From DAIOFH01 sp036745875 (GTDB lineage: Bacteria; Planctomycetota; SZUA-567): DNA of 47,932 bases. The stretch is from NCBI GenBank assembly GCA_036745875.1, contig DAIOFH010000009.1:1-47932 (forward strand), read 5' to 3'. The position numbers were made by a program, and so were the translations under genes. Shown one piece after another: positions 24,346 through 33,520 of this stretch; the first letter of the stretch is position 1; every line of letters begins with the position of its first letter. The notes under the pieces are model-generated. The model was not told the origin of the DNA. It made no database searches and was given only the letters and a program-made list of their open reading frames with translations.

Positions 24346-26604
24346 TTAATTAAGTTCCGGATGGTACATTATAATACCGCCAGCGACAGGCATAGACTGA
24401 TCCGCCTCGGCAATCGTAATGGTCAGGAAGTCGCTGCCGGCGACATCAATTTCGTAGTTGTCCTTAACTGTCCGGGCGATAGCCTGACTGAAAATCTCGC
24501 CGTATTGGTTTTGCACGCTGATTTCCAACCCCTCTTCCCAACAACTCAGGGAGAAGGAGAGCGTCGTCTGGCCGGCGAGACCGTCCAGTCGCATCTCTAT
24601 CGGTTGGGTGGCTTTTTTAGGTAGCGTTATCGAATTGTCATCCCACGGATTGTACAAATACTCCGTCTCCGGGTCAATTCGGAGCAAGGCAATAAAATAA
24701 TTGGGCTCGTAGACGAACGGCTGATCCGGGTAGTATTGGCGTAGTCGCTCGCTTAGGTTGTCGACGTAACCTGTGTTTACTGGCTGAATTTTTCTGAAAA
24801 CGACAATATCTCCACCGGATGCGGCATAGCTTCCTTCCCGCCGGTAATAAAGGGCGGTGTCCGGGCTGTGGAGCAACATATCGTTCGCCTCACGGCTGAC
24901 CAGTTGGGGGGTGGAGAATTCGGTAACGAAGGGATCCCGTAATACTACATAATCAGCCATGAATAACTGTGAAGGAAATCCATCGCGAAGATCCACGATA
25001 TTGTTAACCAGGACAAAAGGTGCGGCGTCCGTTTGCTCGGGCAGGTGGCTGCGTTTCAATATTTCCGGTGACAGGGCGCTGCCGTCGCCAATGACGTATA
25101 CCAGCTGCGATGTGTCGCGCGTTCTTTCTGCTAGATCCTCGACCACCTGACGAATTATGGCGTAATCCTCATTGATGCGCGGGTAGCGCCGCATGACAGT
25201 GGTGAAAGGTTCTGTTTTGGCTGCAACAGATTGCAATCCAGGGATATAGCCGAATAGGAAGTTGGCGACCGTGACAACGAGAAGGAGTGCGATAAGCGGT
25301 ATCCGCCGCTGCCGCCGGACGATTCCGCCTATGGACGCATAGGCCACGCCAGCGAAGATCAGCAGCGTGGGTATGACCAGGTAGCTCTGATGGTATCCCA
25401 TGTCTTGGATGCGGCAAAACAGTATAAAGGAAATAATCGCCGTCAATAACAGCCTGAAACAGACCGGCCGCACCGCATCGCTCTGGAGGAGCAGACGCAT
25501 GCCTATAAAAGCGGCGGCGACCCAGAGAAGGCCGAGATTCGCCAGGATCATCCACAGATTCTGTACCATGCTCATGTTTTTGTAGCCGGAGAATGCTGTC
25601 GCGTAGTCGCCGCCCAGGAAAAGGGTGAACAGAGCTGGATTGATAAGGGCGAAACAAAGGACGCATACTGCGGCGATTGCGGCCATGTTAAGCAAGATGC
25701 CGCCGAATTTGGCAAGGGTGAATTCCCGTCTCGCCAGCATCCCTAATGTCGTTACCACGCCAAAGGAAAAATATATCCCTGCGACGTTGAACGCGTACCA
25801 GCGGCGGCTCAGCACCAGGAGAAGCGTCAAGCCGGCGAAGCACAGCGCGGATGGGAAGGTAAATATAGTGCAATCCCAATCCAGGGTGGCATTCAGCAGC
25901 AGCGCGAAAAGCAGCGCTCCCACCACGTCCAGATAACCGTTCATCACCGGCCACAAAAATGCGACAGACAGCGCGCAAAGGCAAAGGCAGGGGATGAAGG
26001 CGGCTGCGCCCGGAGTCGAACCGCGGGCCCGCTTGAATAGCCGCAGTATGAAAATGCTCAGGAACAGGCAGGCGGGCAAATAGTAAATGAAAAGAATGGA
26101 TAGGCAATAGCCGGCAAAATCCGTCCCCAACAGCCTGGTAAGGGGGATAAGTGGAAGAGCGGCAAGGTTGTTGTACTCTCTGGAAAAAGTTTCGCGCAAA
26201 TGGATAAGGTAGGCAGGTATGGATTCTGAAACCATCTTTTGGTCGGTGATGACCGCTGTCCAGTACTGCGTGGAATCGTATACCTTTATATCCTGCTCTG
26301 CCGCAAAAAAAATATGGACAAAAATATACCCTGCGATGTATATGAAGCAGAACAGAAGCAGTGTCCAGAGAAGTTCTCGCCTTTGCATTCCGAGTTCATT
26401 AAGCCATCGCCGCGCCCATACTCCAGCACCCAGGATGGCCGCCGCAGTGACCAGCCACAGGAACAGGTCGCCAAGAACCAACCGCAGAATACCCGCGGGA
26501 AGCAGGTATTGCACAACTATGATTACGACGAAAATAATGGCGAATGACGCCATTATCCGCAGGCGTTTTTTCAATACCCCGTATGGTGTGCCCGGTAGTC
26601 GCAT
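24346..26604 (-). CDS. Large multi-TM protein, probable GT-C glycosyltransferase
   Basis: A 752-residue protein with about 12 TM helices in residues 15-490 and a soluble C-terminal part of about 260 residues, probably periplasmic. DIKVYDSTQYW (about 95-105) after the second or third TM segment and REYNNLAALPLIPLTRLLG (about 130-148) resemble the first extracellular loop of GT-C (PMT/ArnT-like) enzymes, which use polyprenyl-phosphate sugars. With the GtrB-type and SMR-type genes downstream it would complete a load-flip-transfer set. It is first in the minus-strand run. I do not recognise a closer family, and the ribosome site is weak. Confidence 0.65.
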   Translation of the reverse strand: MRLPGTPYGVLKKRLRIMASFAIIFVVIIVVQYLLPAGILRLVLGDLFLWLVTAAAILGAGVWARRWLNELGMQRRELLWTLLLFCFIYIAGYIFVHIFFAAEQDIKVYDSTQYWTAVITDQKMVSESIPAYLIHLRETFSREYNNLAALPLIPLTRLLGTDFAGYCLSILFIYYLPACLFLSIFILRLFKRARGSTPGAAAFIPCLCLCALSVAFLWPVMNGYLDVVGALLFALLLNATLDWDCTIFTFPSALCFAGLTLLLVLSRRWYAFNVAGIYFSFGVVTTLGMLARREFTLAKFGGILLNMAAIAAVCVLCFALINPALFTLFLGGDYATAFSGYKNMSMVQNLWMILANLGLLWVAAAFIGMRLLLQSDAVRPVCFRLLLTAIISFILFCRIQDMGYHQSYLVIPTLLIFAGVAYASIGGIVRRQRRIPLIALLLVVTVANFLFGYIPGLQSVAAKTEPFTTVMRRYPRINEDYAIIRQVVEDLAERTRDTSQLVYVIGDGSALSPEILKRSHLPEQTDAAPFVLVNNIVDLRDGFPSQLFMADYVVLRDPFVTEFSTPQLVSREANDMLLHSPDTALYYRREGSYAASGGDIVVFRKIQPVNTGYVDNLSERLRQYYPDQPFVYEPNYFIALLRIDPETEYLYNPWDDNSITLPKKATQPIEMRLDGLAGQTTLSFSLSCWEEGLEISVQNQYGEIFSQAIARTVKDNYEIDVAGSDFLTITIAEADQSMPVAGGIIMYHPELN

Positions 26605-27380
26605 GCAATAATCTTTCAGTAAGAAGAGCGCAAAGGCAGCACTAACCTTTATTTAAAACACAATACTAGTGATTTCAGATGATTATATATTGGTATTATC
26701 GGTTGTACAGTGAAAATACTATACGATTTTTCCTTCCGGTCCCTGGAAGGAAAAAGGCATTATCAAAATCTGGACCAGTATATCGCGGAGTGTAAGTTGC
26801 GAATTATAATCTTAGCAATGCCAAATAGATATAGCTTATCCCTTTCGTGCTCCATTTTGCACCGCTTTTGCGTGGCGGTACTTTATCGTACTGGCATCGA
26901 AGTATTGCTGGGAAATAAAAACTGTTCTAATGTAAACTATTGATACCTACGAAATAGTGAAATTAGCGCTATGTAGTTATGATACTGATGTAATAGAAAC
27001 GTTTAAGCGCTTTTCTCAGCGATGCCGGGTTGATATTCGATTCGTTGACAATACCTGACTACGTCAACGGTTTCAACAATTTTACGGAGAATATTCAGCT
27101 TTTTTTGTGGATGGAAACCTTGTTATACGTACAATAATCGTCAGACGTGGAAATAAAAACTTTTCAAAAACAAAGTTTTATCATCACTGTTCCATTTTTT
27201 ATGAATGGGACCGGTGTTTTTTCAGTAATACTCAAGTGATGGTTTGTTCGCAATACTATGCCATGCGCAGGATTCCGTGCACAACGGGCTATTCACATTT
27301 GCGGCGCTGGCCGGGGGAATGTTAGGGTATACGCGGATTGTGACATCCAACGTTCGCATCTACCCGGAGTGGGGAGAGCA
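26605..27380. promoter_or_regulatory. Long AT-rich divergent control region
   Basis: About 775 bases without a supportable gene separate the minus-strand polysaccharide run from the TPR/beta-barrel gene. It is richer in A+T than its neighbours. It holds short palindromes (TAGCGCTA 26964-26971, AAACGTTT 26997-27004 directly followed by AAGCGCTT 27005-27012), an inverted repeat CGTTGAC/GTCAACG (27043-27069) and a CCATT/AATGG hairpin near 27190-27210. Several stop-interrupted short frames were judged non-coding. This looks like a hub for several regulators or a long structured leader. Confidence 0.5.
26682..26709 (-). promoter_or_regulatory. Candidate promoter of the polysaccharide run
   Basis: On the minus strand TGTACA (26709-26704), a 16-base spacer and a perfect TATAAT (26687-26682) lie about 80 bases upstream of the first gene. 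The -35 match is 4 of 6. Confidence 0.35.
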
Positions 27381-30300
27381 ATGCCTTTTAAATGTTTTTG
27401 CAGGCTATTTGCCGTAACGGCTTTGATATTGCTGTTGTCGGCTCTATCCACCCGGACGGTGTCGGCGCTGGAAGTATCCATCGCATACGGCAACAACGCC
27501 GCCAGTCAGCCGGACCATAGCATCGTGGCATTTCTGGAAAGACAAATCTCCCGAGCCGCCGTAGTCGAGGCCGCCGGCAGGGTAGACGCAGACCAAATAC
27601 TCGATACGAGGCGGCTGGAGGAGTCTGCCGCCGCCCTTCTCCGGCAAGGCAAGTTCGCCGAGGCAGACAAAGTCTACTCGCAACTGGTCAAAGTCACGCT
27701 CAATAATCCTGAAAAAGCGCTGCCCTATGCCTTTATCAAATGGCACCTCCGGCAAGGATATGAGGCGCAGGCCTTGTTGTTGCGCGCCCTGAGGAGCGGG
27801 GGACTGAGCGTCGGCAATGCTGAGCTGGTGAAAAACACCCTTGACGAAGCCTACGACACCGCCAATGTTCTCGGGACTATTCACCGGGAATTCGCCGACC
27901 CCGCCGACGCGGAGGCATTGGCGAACCTGGAAACTTATTGGGAAGACGCCTGCAAAAGAATCCAGCAGCTGGAAGTTGAAAATGATCAGGCTGGACTCGC
28001 AGACTTTACCAAAACATTGTTCGGCGACAGTCCGGCCCGGATTTTCCACGCCACATGGCGTGGGTATTCTCTCCTCTATCGGGAAGATTTCGACGCAGCC
28101 GTCATGGAATTGGACTTTGCCCTCGAATCGGCTCCAGACCCGCAGTCGGAGGCCGAGGTGGTGGCCGGCCTGCGCCTGATCCGCGAATTCCGCCGCAGCG
28201 CCCTTTCCTCCGAACTTCTGGAGCGCGTTTCGGAAGTAGTTTCCGGTCTTTCCACTGCGGTGGGGGAGCAGATTTCTGCATCCCAAGGGATTGTCCAGCA
28301 AGCTTTCGAGCGAAGCGATGAACTGCTTCGCGAACGCGATTTCCCCGGCGCAGCAGAGGCGCTGGCTGTGCTGCGCCCCCTGTTTCTGGATACCGACCAG
28401 CGGCAGCGCTACATCTATCTCCTGGCGGAAATTCAATGGGGAAGCGGCCAACTCGCCAGGGCGAACCAGGCTTATATCGCCGCCCAGGCTCTTTCAAGGG
28501 ATCGCTACATCCAATCAGGTTCCCTCATCAATATGGCGGAATATGCTTTTTCCATCGGCCGACGCGAAGATGCAGCCGCATTTGCCGCCCGCTCCGCCGC
28601 AGCGCTTCCCGACCAGTCATGGAAGCTGAGACAGGTGGGGAGCTTTTTCGTCGCCCTCGGCATGCCGGATCGGGGCATCGCCTATCTTGAGCGGTCCCTC
28701 GAAGCTTCCACCACCCTCGAAAGCGATGCCGCCAGCTATTCCGAACTCGCCGAAGCCTACAAGCGCATCGGTGAACGGCAAAAATATCTCAAGGCGGCAG
28801 GCGATTACATTGCCACCGTGGCGGAATTCGGCGCCGAAGCCACCCGCGACCAGAGCGGTACGCGCTACTATTACCAGGGGGAAATATTCGCTTCAAGCGA
28901 AAAGCCGGACGAGGCATACGCCGCCTACGAGCAGGCGGCCGAACTGGTCACCGACAGGTTCCGCCTGGCGGAAATCCTCATGAATATGGCCCAATACCAG
29001 GCGGCGCGGGATAACGGTGAAGATGCGGTAGCGCTGGCGGTTCGTTCCGCCGAACTTTTGCCCGACCAGGACTGGAAGTTGCGCCAGGTGGGCGAGTTCC
29101 TGTTGCGCGCAGGCAAACGGGAAGAGGCCGTCACCTATCTGGAGCGTTCGCTTGACGTGGCGCAGACGCCGGCCGGCAAGGCTGCTTCCTATGCCTCTTT
29201 GGCGGAGGCCTACCGCGATATGGGCGATCAGGGCGGAATGCTGCGCTATGCCGAGGAATACGTCAACCTGGAAGCGGCCAACAGAGAGACCCTCTCGGAC
29301 GCCGAAGCCGGACTCGCCGCTTTCTACCGCGCGGAAATCCTCATGGCCCGGGAAAATGCGGAGCAGGCGCTTGCCGAATACGACCGCGCCGCCGGGCTGG
29401 TGGCGGAAAATTACCGGCGTTCGGACATCTACATGAAGATGGCCGAGGTCGAGCTTAATCTCGGCGACAAGGCGCGGGCCGCCCAGCTTGCCGAACGTTC
29501 AGCCGAGGAGCTTCCGGACGGCTGGCGGCTCCGGCAGGTGGGGGACTTCTTCATCCGGCTGGACATGCCGGACAAGGCATTTGAATATTTTAGCCGCTAC
29601 GCGCAAAACGGCCCGTCGCCGGACAACCAGGCCTCCGTCTACGCCACAATGGCTGACGCCTATAAAAACCAGAACAACATGCAGCAGTTCGCCAATTTCG
29701 CCCGGCGCTACACCGACGCCGTCACGGCCGAGGGGTATGCGCCTTCCAGCGCCGAGATGGGACTGTCCGCCTTTTACCAGGCGGAAATATATTCCGCCGC
29801 AGGCAATGAAGATTTGGCGTTTCATTCCTATGAAATCGCCATCCCACTCCTTGACGATCCGAACCGCCTTGCCGACGCCTACATGAACATGGCCAATTAC
29901 CGGGCGGAGAAGGGCGAAGCCGACGAAGCTGCCCGTTTGGCCGAGCTTTCCGCCGCAAGCCTGCCTGAGGCGTGGAAACAGGAGCAGGTCGGCAACTTCC
30001 TCATTGGTCTCGGCATGCAGGATCGGGCGTTTGCGTATTTCGAAAACTATGCGCGGCAGGCTTCCTCAGCCACCGACCGGGCTTCGGTATACGCGACCAT
30101 GGCCGAAGCCGCCCTCGGCCAGTCGGACAGGGAGCGTTACCTGCATTTCGCCGCCGAATACGTCGCCGCCATAGCCGCGGCGGATCACACGTCGACATCG
30201 GCGGAAGAAGGTCTCGCCGCGTTTTACCAGGCCGAGATTCTTATGTCCCAAAACGAAGCGGAACAGGCTTTCAGGCTTTACGAGCAGGCTTCCAGCCTCC

Positions 30301-33254
30301 TGGAGGACAAGCCAAAGCGGGCTGAGGCGTTATTCCGTATGGCGGAATTACAGGCGGAAGAAGGCAATGTCGACCGCGCGGCCTCCCTTGCCGAACAGAG
30401 TGCGGCCGAGCAGCCCGTCCCCTGGAAACAACGGCAGGTGGCGGACTTCCTCCTGCGCCTCAACCTTGCCGACCGGGCCGCCGTCTATTTCGAGCGCGCG
30501 GGAGACCAGGGGGGCAGGGCCGCTGTCTATGCCACCCTTGCCGACGCCTACAAGGAAATGGGCAAGCAGGAACTTTATCTCCAGACCGCAGCCAAATACG
30601 TCGGGGTCGTCAATGCGGACGATTATTCCCCGACCAGCCAGGAGCAGGCGCTGTCCGCCTTCTATGAGGGCGAGATACTGGCCGGACAGGACAATCCTGT
30701 CGGGGCTTTCGAGGCTTATGGCCGCGCAGCGGAACTGACTTCCGACAAGTTCCTGCAAAGCGATCTGTATATGAAAATGGCGGAACTTCGCGCCAGCGCG
30801 AACGACCGCGAACAGGCCGCCCTCTACGCCGGAAAGGCCGCAGCCGCCCTGCCAAACCAGGACTGGAAACTGCAGCAGGTCGCGGAACTCTACGACCGTC
30901 TGGAAATGCCGGAGAAAGCGATCGAATATTTTCGCGAAGTCGCCCGGGTCAGCCAGTCGGCGAGAACCAGGGCCCTCGCCAGGTCGTCGCTGGCCGAAGT
31001 GTATAAAAAGATGAACGACCAGGAAAAATACCTCGCCTATGCGGCCGAGTACGTTGCTGCGGTCGTGGCCGGTGATTTTGTCCCGTCCCGTGAGGACGAG
31101 GGTTTGCGCTATCTTTATGAAGGGGATACGTACGAAGCTGCGGGTGATCCGGACTCGGCGTATCAGGCATATGAACAGGCCTCCCGGTTGGTCAGCGAAA
31201 AATACCGCCTTTCCGATCTTTTCATCCGCATGGCCCGGTACCAGGTCAAGAACGGCGACAGGGACAGGGCTATCGAATATGCCGAGCGTTCCCGCGAGCT
31301 GATCCCCGACCAGGCCTGGCGGGTTATGGAAGTGGGGGACATCTACGCCAACCTGGGCTTTACCGACAAGGCAATTGAATGCTACAAGCAGGTGGTCGAA
31401 CTAACTCCCGCCGCCGGCAACCGCACCGCCATCTACGGTTCACTCGCGGAAGTATACAAGAAGCTCGGCGACCGCAAGGAGTATGTCGACTACGCCCGCC
31501 TTTACAACCAGGCCCTCGCGGCCAGGGAAGGGGAAATTTCCGACAACGAAAAAGCCCTCTCCCTCTTTTACCGGGGCGAAAGCGAGGCCTATGACGGCGA
31601 AGACGACAAAGCATACCAGTCATTCGAGGAGGCGGCCGGATTGTTCACGGATAAATTCCGCCTTTCCGACATCGCCATGAAACAGGCCGAATATCACGCC
31701 AAGCAGGACGAAATCGCGGAGGCGACGGCGTTTGCCGAAAAATCCGCCGCCATCCTTCCCGATGAGCCATGGAGACAGAAGGGGACGGGGGACTTTTTCT
31801 CCGACCTGAACCTGATGGACAAGGCGCTTTTCTATTACGAACGCAACCTGGCCTTGTCCAAGACGCCGGAAACACGTGCCGCCGCCTACTCCGCGCTTGC
31901 CGACGCCTACCGGAAAATGGACGACAAGGAAAGATACATCGCCATGGCCCGCGCCTATATCGCTGAAATCGCGCTGAAGGACGGCGAACTCAGTAATTGG
32001 GAAAAAGCGCAGCAAGGTTATCTCCTCGGCGAAATCCGTACCGCCGAAGGCGACCTGGCGGGGGCGTATGCCGCCTACGGATATGCGGCGCAGTTCATCG
32101 AAGATAAGTTCCGGCTTTCCGACGTTTACATGACCATGGCCAAATACAACCTTGAGCATGGCGACAAGGACTTGGGCGCGAGGCAGGCCCTCGAGGCGGC
32201 GGATCTTCTCCTGGACCAGGACTGGCGAGTGCAGGGTGCGATGGACCTCCTCGGCGAACACGGTCGCCTGGACGATGCGGTGGCCTTGGCCGAGAAGATG
32301 ATTGCCATCAACGCGCAGGAGAACATGAGCCTGTACCGGTCGCTGGGGCAAATGTACCTTCGTGCGAAAAACCGCAAGCGAGCCCTGTATTTCAACGCCA
32401 AATACATCGACCTGCTGACAGAGAAGGTAAACGCGCTTGGCGCCGCCTCGCCGCAGGGCGAACGCGATGAATTGTGGAATGCGCGAAATTGGCAAAATGG
32501 GACGGCGCGCGTCTGGGGCCTCGACTCCTACTATTTCGGCAAGCGCTGGCCCAGCACCGGCGATTATTTCCTCGGCATGTCGCACGAACTGTTCCGCTAT
32601 TATAATCTTCCTAACGGCATGCACGGCAAAATGTACGCCACCTTCGGCGGTACGCTGAAGGCTTTGTACTCCGGACATTATCTGGAAAACAGCATGCTCC
32701 ATCCTTGGGAATCGCGTCCGCGACTGCCGGATACCTCTCAGGTCACAGTCGGCATCAACCTTAATCCGTTCAAAGGGCTTTTTTTCAGCAGCATCTCCTT
32801 CAGCGCCGAATACCTGTTCGGCACCGGACGCGACCAGGAGGACGATTTCAGGTTCCGCACCGGCTTCGACGTCACCTCCGGCGACAAGCCGAGGGCATCG
32901 GGGAAATACTGGAAGTATTGGAAGGCGTATTCCAACACGATTTACTCCACCCGCTACAACGACGTCACCTCTCAGGGCGATTACCGGCTTGGCGTCACCA
33001 TCGCCAATGGCCCGGAAAAGGATTTCCTCATCATGCCCCATGTCTTGGCGACGCACAGCTACGGCGGCAAATCCGTCGACAAGGGCGCGCGCTGGGGCTT
33101 TGACGTCGGCGCGGGGCTGTCGATACGGAAATGGTTCCGCTGGGACAAGCACACTACGCCCCAGTCGTATGTGGATTTACAGGTATACTACCACCATTCA
33201 CTTACCCACGACCGCGAGAGCGGGCCAGGCTTTACCCTGACAACCTCGTTTTAA
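27381..33254 (+). CDS. Giant TPR-repeat outer-membrane beta-barrel protein (BcsC/PgaA-like)
   Basis: A 1957-residue exported protein. A signal peptide (1-33, cleavage near VSA-LE) leads into periplasmic TPR repeats filling residues about 60-1690, then a beta-barrel of about 260 residues (from about 1697, WNARNWQNGTARVWG) ending in Phe, as outer-membrane proteins do. The barrel resembles NfrA/BcsC/PgaA C-termini. Nine tandem units of 147-151 residues, each marked by a W-x5-V/G-D/E-F-like landmark (first W at 414, last at 1615), make up the middle. ATG at 27381 follows GGGGAG; an upstream extension lacks homology. Divergent from the synthase run, it is the likely export channel. It is far longer than BcsC or PgaA (roughly 800-1150). 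Confidence 0.85.
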   Translation: MPFKCFCRLFAVTALILLLSALSTRTVSALEVSIAYGNNAASQPDHSIVAFLERQISRAAVVEAAGRVDADQILDTRRLEESAAALLRQGKFAEADKVYSQLVKVTLNNPEKALPYAFIKWHLRQGYEAQALLLRALRSGGLSVGNAELVKNTLDEAYDTANVLGTIHREFADPADAEALANLETYWEDACKRIQQLEVENDQAGLADFTKTLFGDSPARIFHATWRGYSLLYREDFDAAVMELDFALESAPDPQSEAEVVAGLRLIREFRRSALSSELLERVSEVVSGLSTAVGEQISASQGIVQQAFERSDELLRERDFPGAAEALAVLRPLFLDTDQRQRYIYLLAEIQWGSGQLARANQAYIAAQALSRDRYIQSGSLINMAEYAFSIGRREDAAAFAARSAAALPDQSWKLRQVGSFFVALGMPDRGIAYLERSLEASTTLESDAASYSELAEAYKRIGERQKYLKAAGDYIATVAEFGAEATRDQSGTRYYYQGEIFASSEKPDEAYAAYEQAAELVTDRFRLAEILMNMAQYQAARDNGEDAVALAVRSAELLPDQDWKLRQVGEFLLRAGKREEAVTYLERSLDVAQTPAGKAASYASLAEAYRDMGDQGGMLRYAEEYVNLEAANRETLSDAEAGLAAFYRAEILMARENAEQALAEYDRAAGLVAENYRRSDIYMKMAEVELNLGDKARAAQLAERSAEELPDGWRLRQVGDFFIRLDMPDKAFEYFSRYAQNGPSPDNQASVYATMADAYKNQNNMQQFANFARRYTDAVTAEGYAPSSAEMGLSAFYQAEIYSAAGNEDLAFHSYEIAIPLLDDPNRLADAYMNMANYRAEKGEADEAARLAELSAASLPEAWKQEQVGNFLIGLGMQDRAFAYFENYARQASSATDRASVYATMAEAALGQSDRERYLHFAAEYVAAIAAADHTSTSAEEGLAAFYQAEILMSQNEAEQAFRLYEQASSLLEDKPKRAEALFRMAELQAEEGNVDRAASLAEQSAAEQPVPWKQRQVADFLLRLNLADRAAVYFERAGDQGGRAAVYATLADAYKEMGKQELYLQTAAKYVGVVNADDYSPTSQEQALSAFYEGEILAGQDNPVGAFEAYGRAAELTSDKFLQSDLYMKMAELRASANDREQAALYAGKAAAALPNQDWKLQQVAELYDRLEMPEKAIEYFREVARVSQSARTRALARSSLAEVYKKMNDQEKYLAYAAEYVAAVVAGDFVPSREDEGLRYLYEGDTYEAAGDPDSAYQAYEQASRLVSEKYRLSDLFIRMARYQVKNGDRDRAIEYAERSRELIPDQAWRVMEVGDIYANLGFTDKAIECYKQVVELTPAAGNRTAIYGSLAEVYKKLGDRKEYVDYARLYNQALAAREGEISDNEKALSLFYRGESEAYDGEDDKAYQSFEEAAGLFTDKFRLSDIAMKQAEYHAKQDEIAEATAFAEKSAAILPDEPWRQKGTGDFFSDLNLMDKALFYYERNLALSKTPETRAAAYSALADAYRKMDDKERYIAMARAYIAEIALKDGELSNWEKAQQGYLLGEIRTAEGDLAGAYAAYGYAAQFIEDKFRLSDVYMTMAKYNLEHGDKDLGARQALEAADLLLDQDWRVQGAMDLLGEHGRLDDAVALAEKMIAINAQENMSLYRSLGQMYLRAKNRKRALYFNAKYIDLLTEKVNALGAASPQGERDELWNARNWQNGTARVWGLDSYYFGKRWPSTGDYFLGMSHELFRYYNLPNGMHGKMYATFGGTLKALYSGHYLENSMLHPWESRPRLPDTSQVTVGINLNPFKGLFFSSISFSAEYLFGTGRDQEDDFRFRTGFDVTSGDKPRASGKYWKYWKAYSNTIYSTRYNDVTSQGDYRLGVTIANGPEKDFLIMPHVLATHSYGGKSVDKGARWGFDVGAGLSIRKWFRWDKHTTPQSYVDLQVYYHHSLTHDRESGPGFTLTTSF

Positions 33255-33272
33255 CTGCTGACGGTGGATGAG

Positions 33273-33410
33273 ATGACGGAACTTGAAAAAAGCGCGGACA
33301 GCCGGGGCGGACGTTGGATCTATCTCGATGTTTGCCGCGTGTTCACCATTTACCTAGTGGTACTGTTGCATGTGGTGGCGACCCAGTGGCCTTTACTGTG
33401 CAAATGCTGA
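33273..33410 (+). pseudogene. Acyltransferase-3 family remnant
   Basis: An ATG 19 bases after the giant gene opens a 45-codon frame whose residues 14-35 (RWIYLDVCRVFTIYLVVLLH, then VV) match the first TM and conserved Arg/His of acyltransferase-3 membrane enzymes, normally 330-400 residues. It ends in TGA at 33408. The next 110 bases stay open in another frame to 33520 but do not look like the rest of this family. The gene was probably truncated by deletion; it may once have acylated the polymer. Confidence 0.6.
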
Positions 33411-33520
33411 AGTCGGACGCGCCGGCCTCCGTGTATGCAGGCGTCTATCCCCTCACCATGCTATTACGAATCCTCACCGCGCAAATCGCCGTGATTCTGC
33501 TCCATGCCGTTCAGTAGTTG

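Noticed and set aside
26710..26943. 77-codon open frame in the divergent control region
   Set aside because: No ribosome site, AT-driven residue composition and no family resemblance; likewise the frame at 27107-27325.
27083..27380. c-di-GMP riboswitch (GEMM-I) in the leader of the TPR/barrel gene
   Set aside because: I could not find the conserved GEMM core sequences or the paired tetraloop receptor arrangement.
27381..33254. Reading the 450-bp periodicity as an assembly artefact
   Set aside because: The units differ clearly in sequence, and the spacings vary between 441 and 453 bases, so they are diverged biological repeats.
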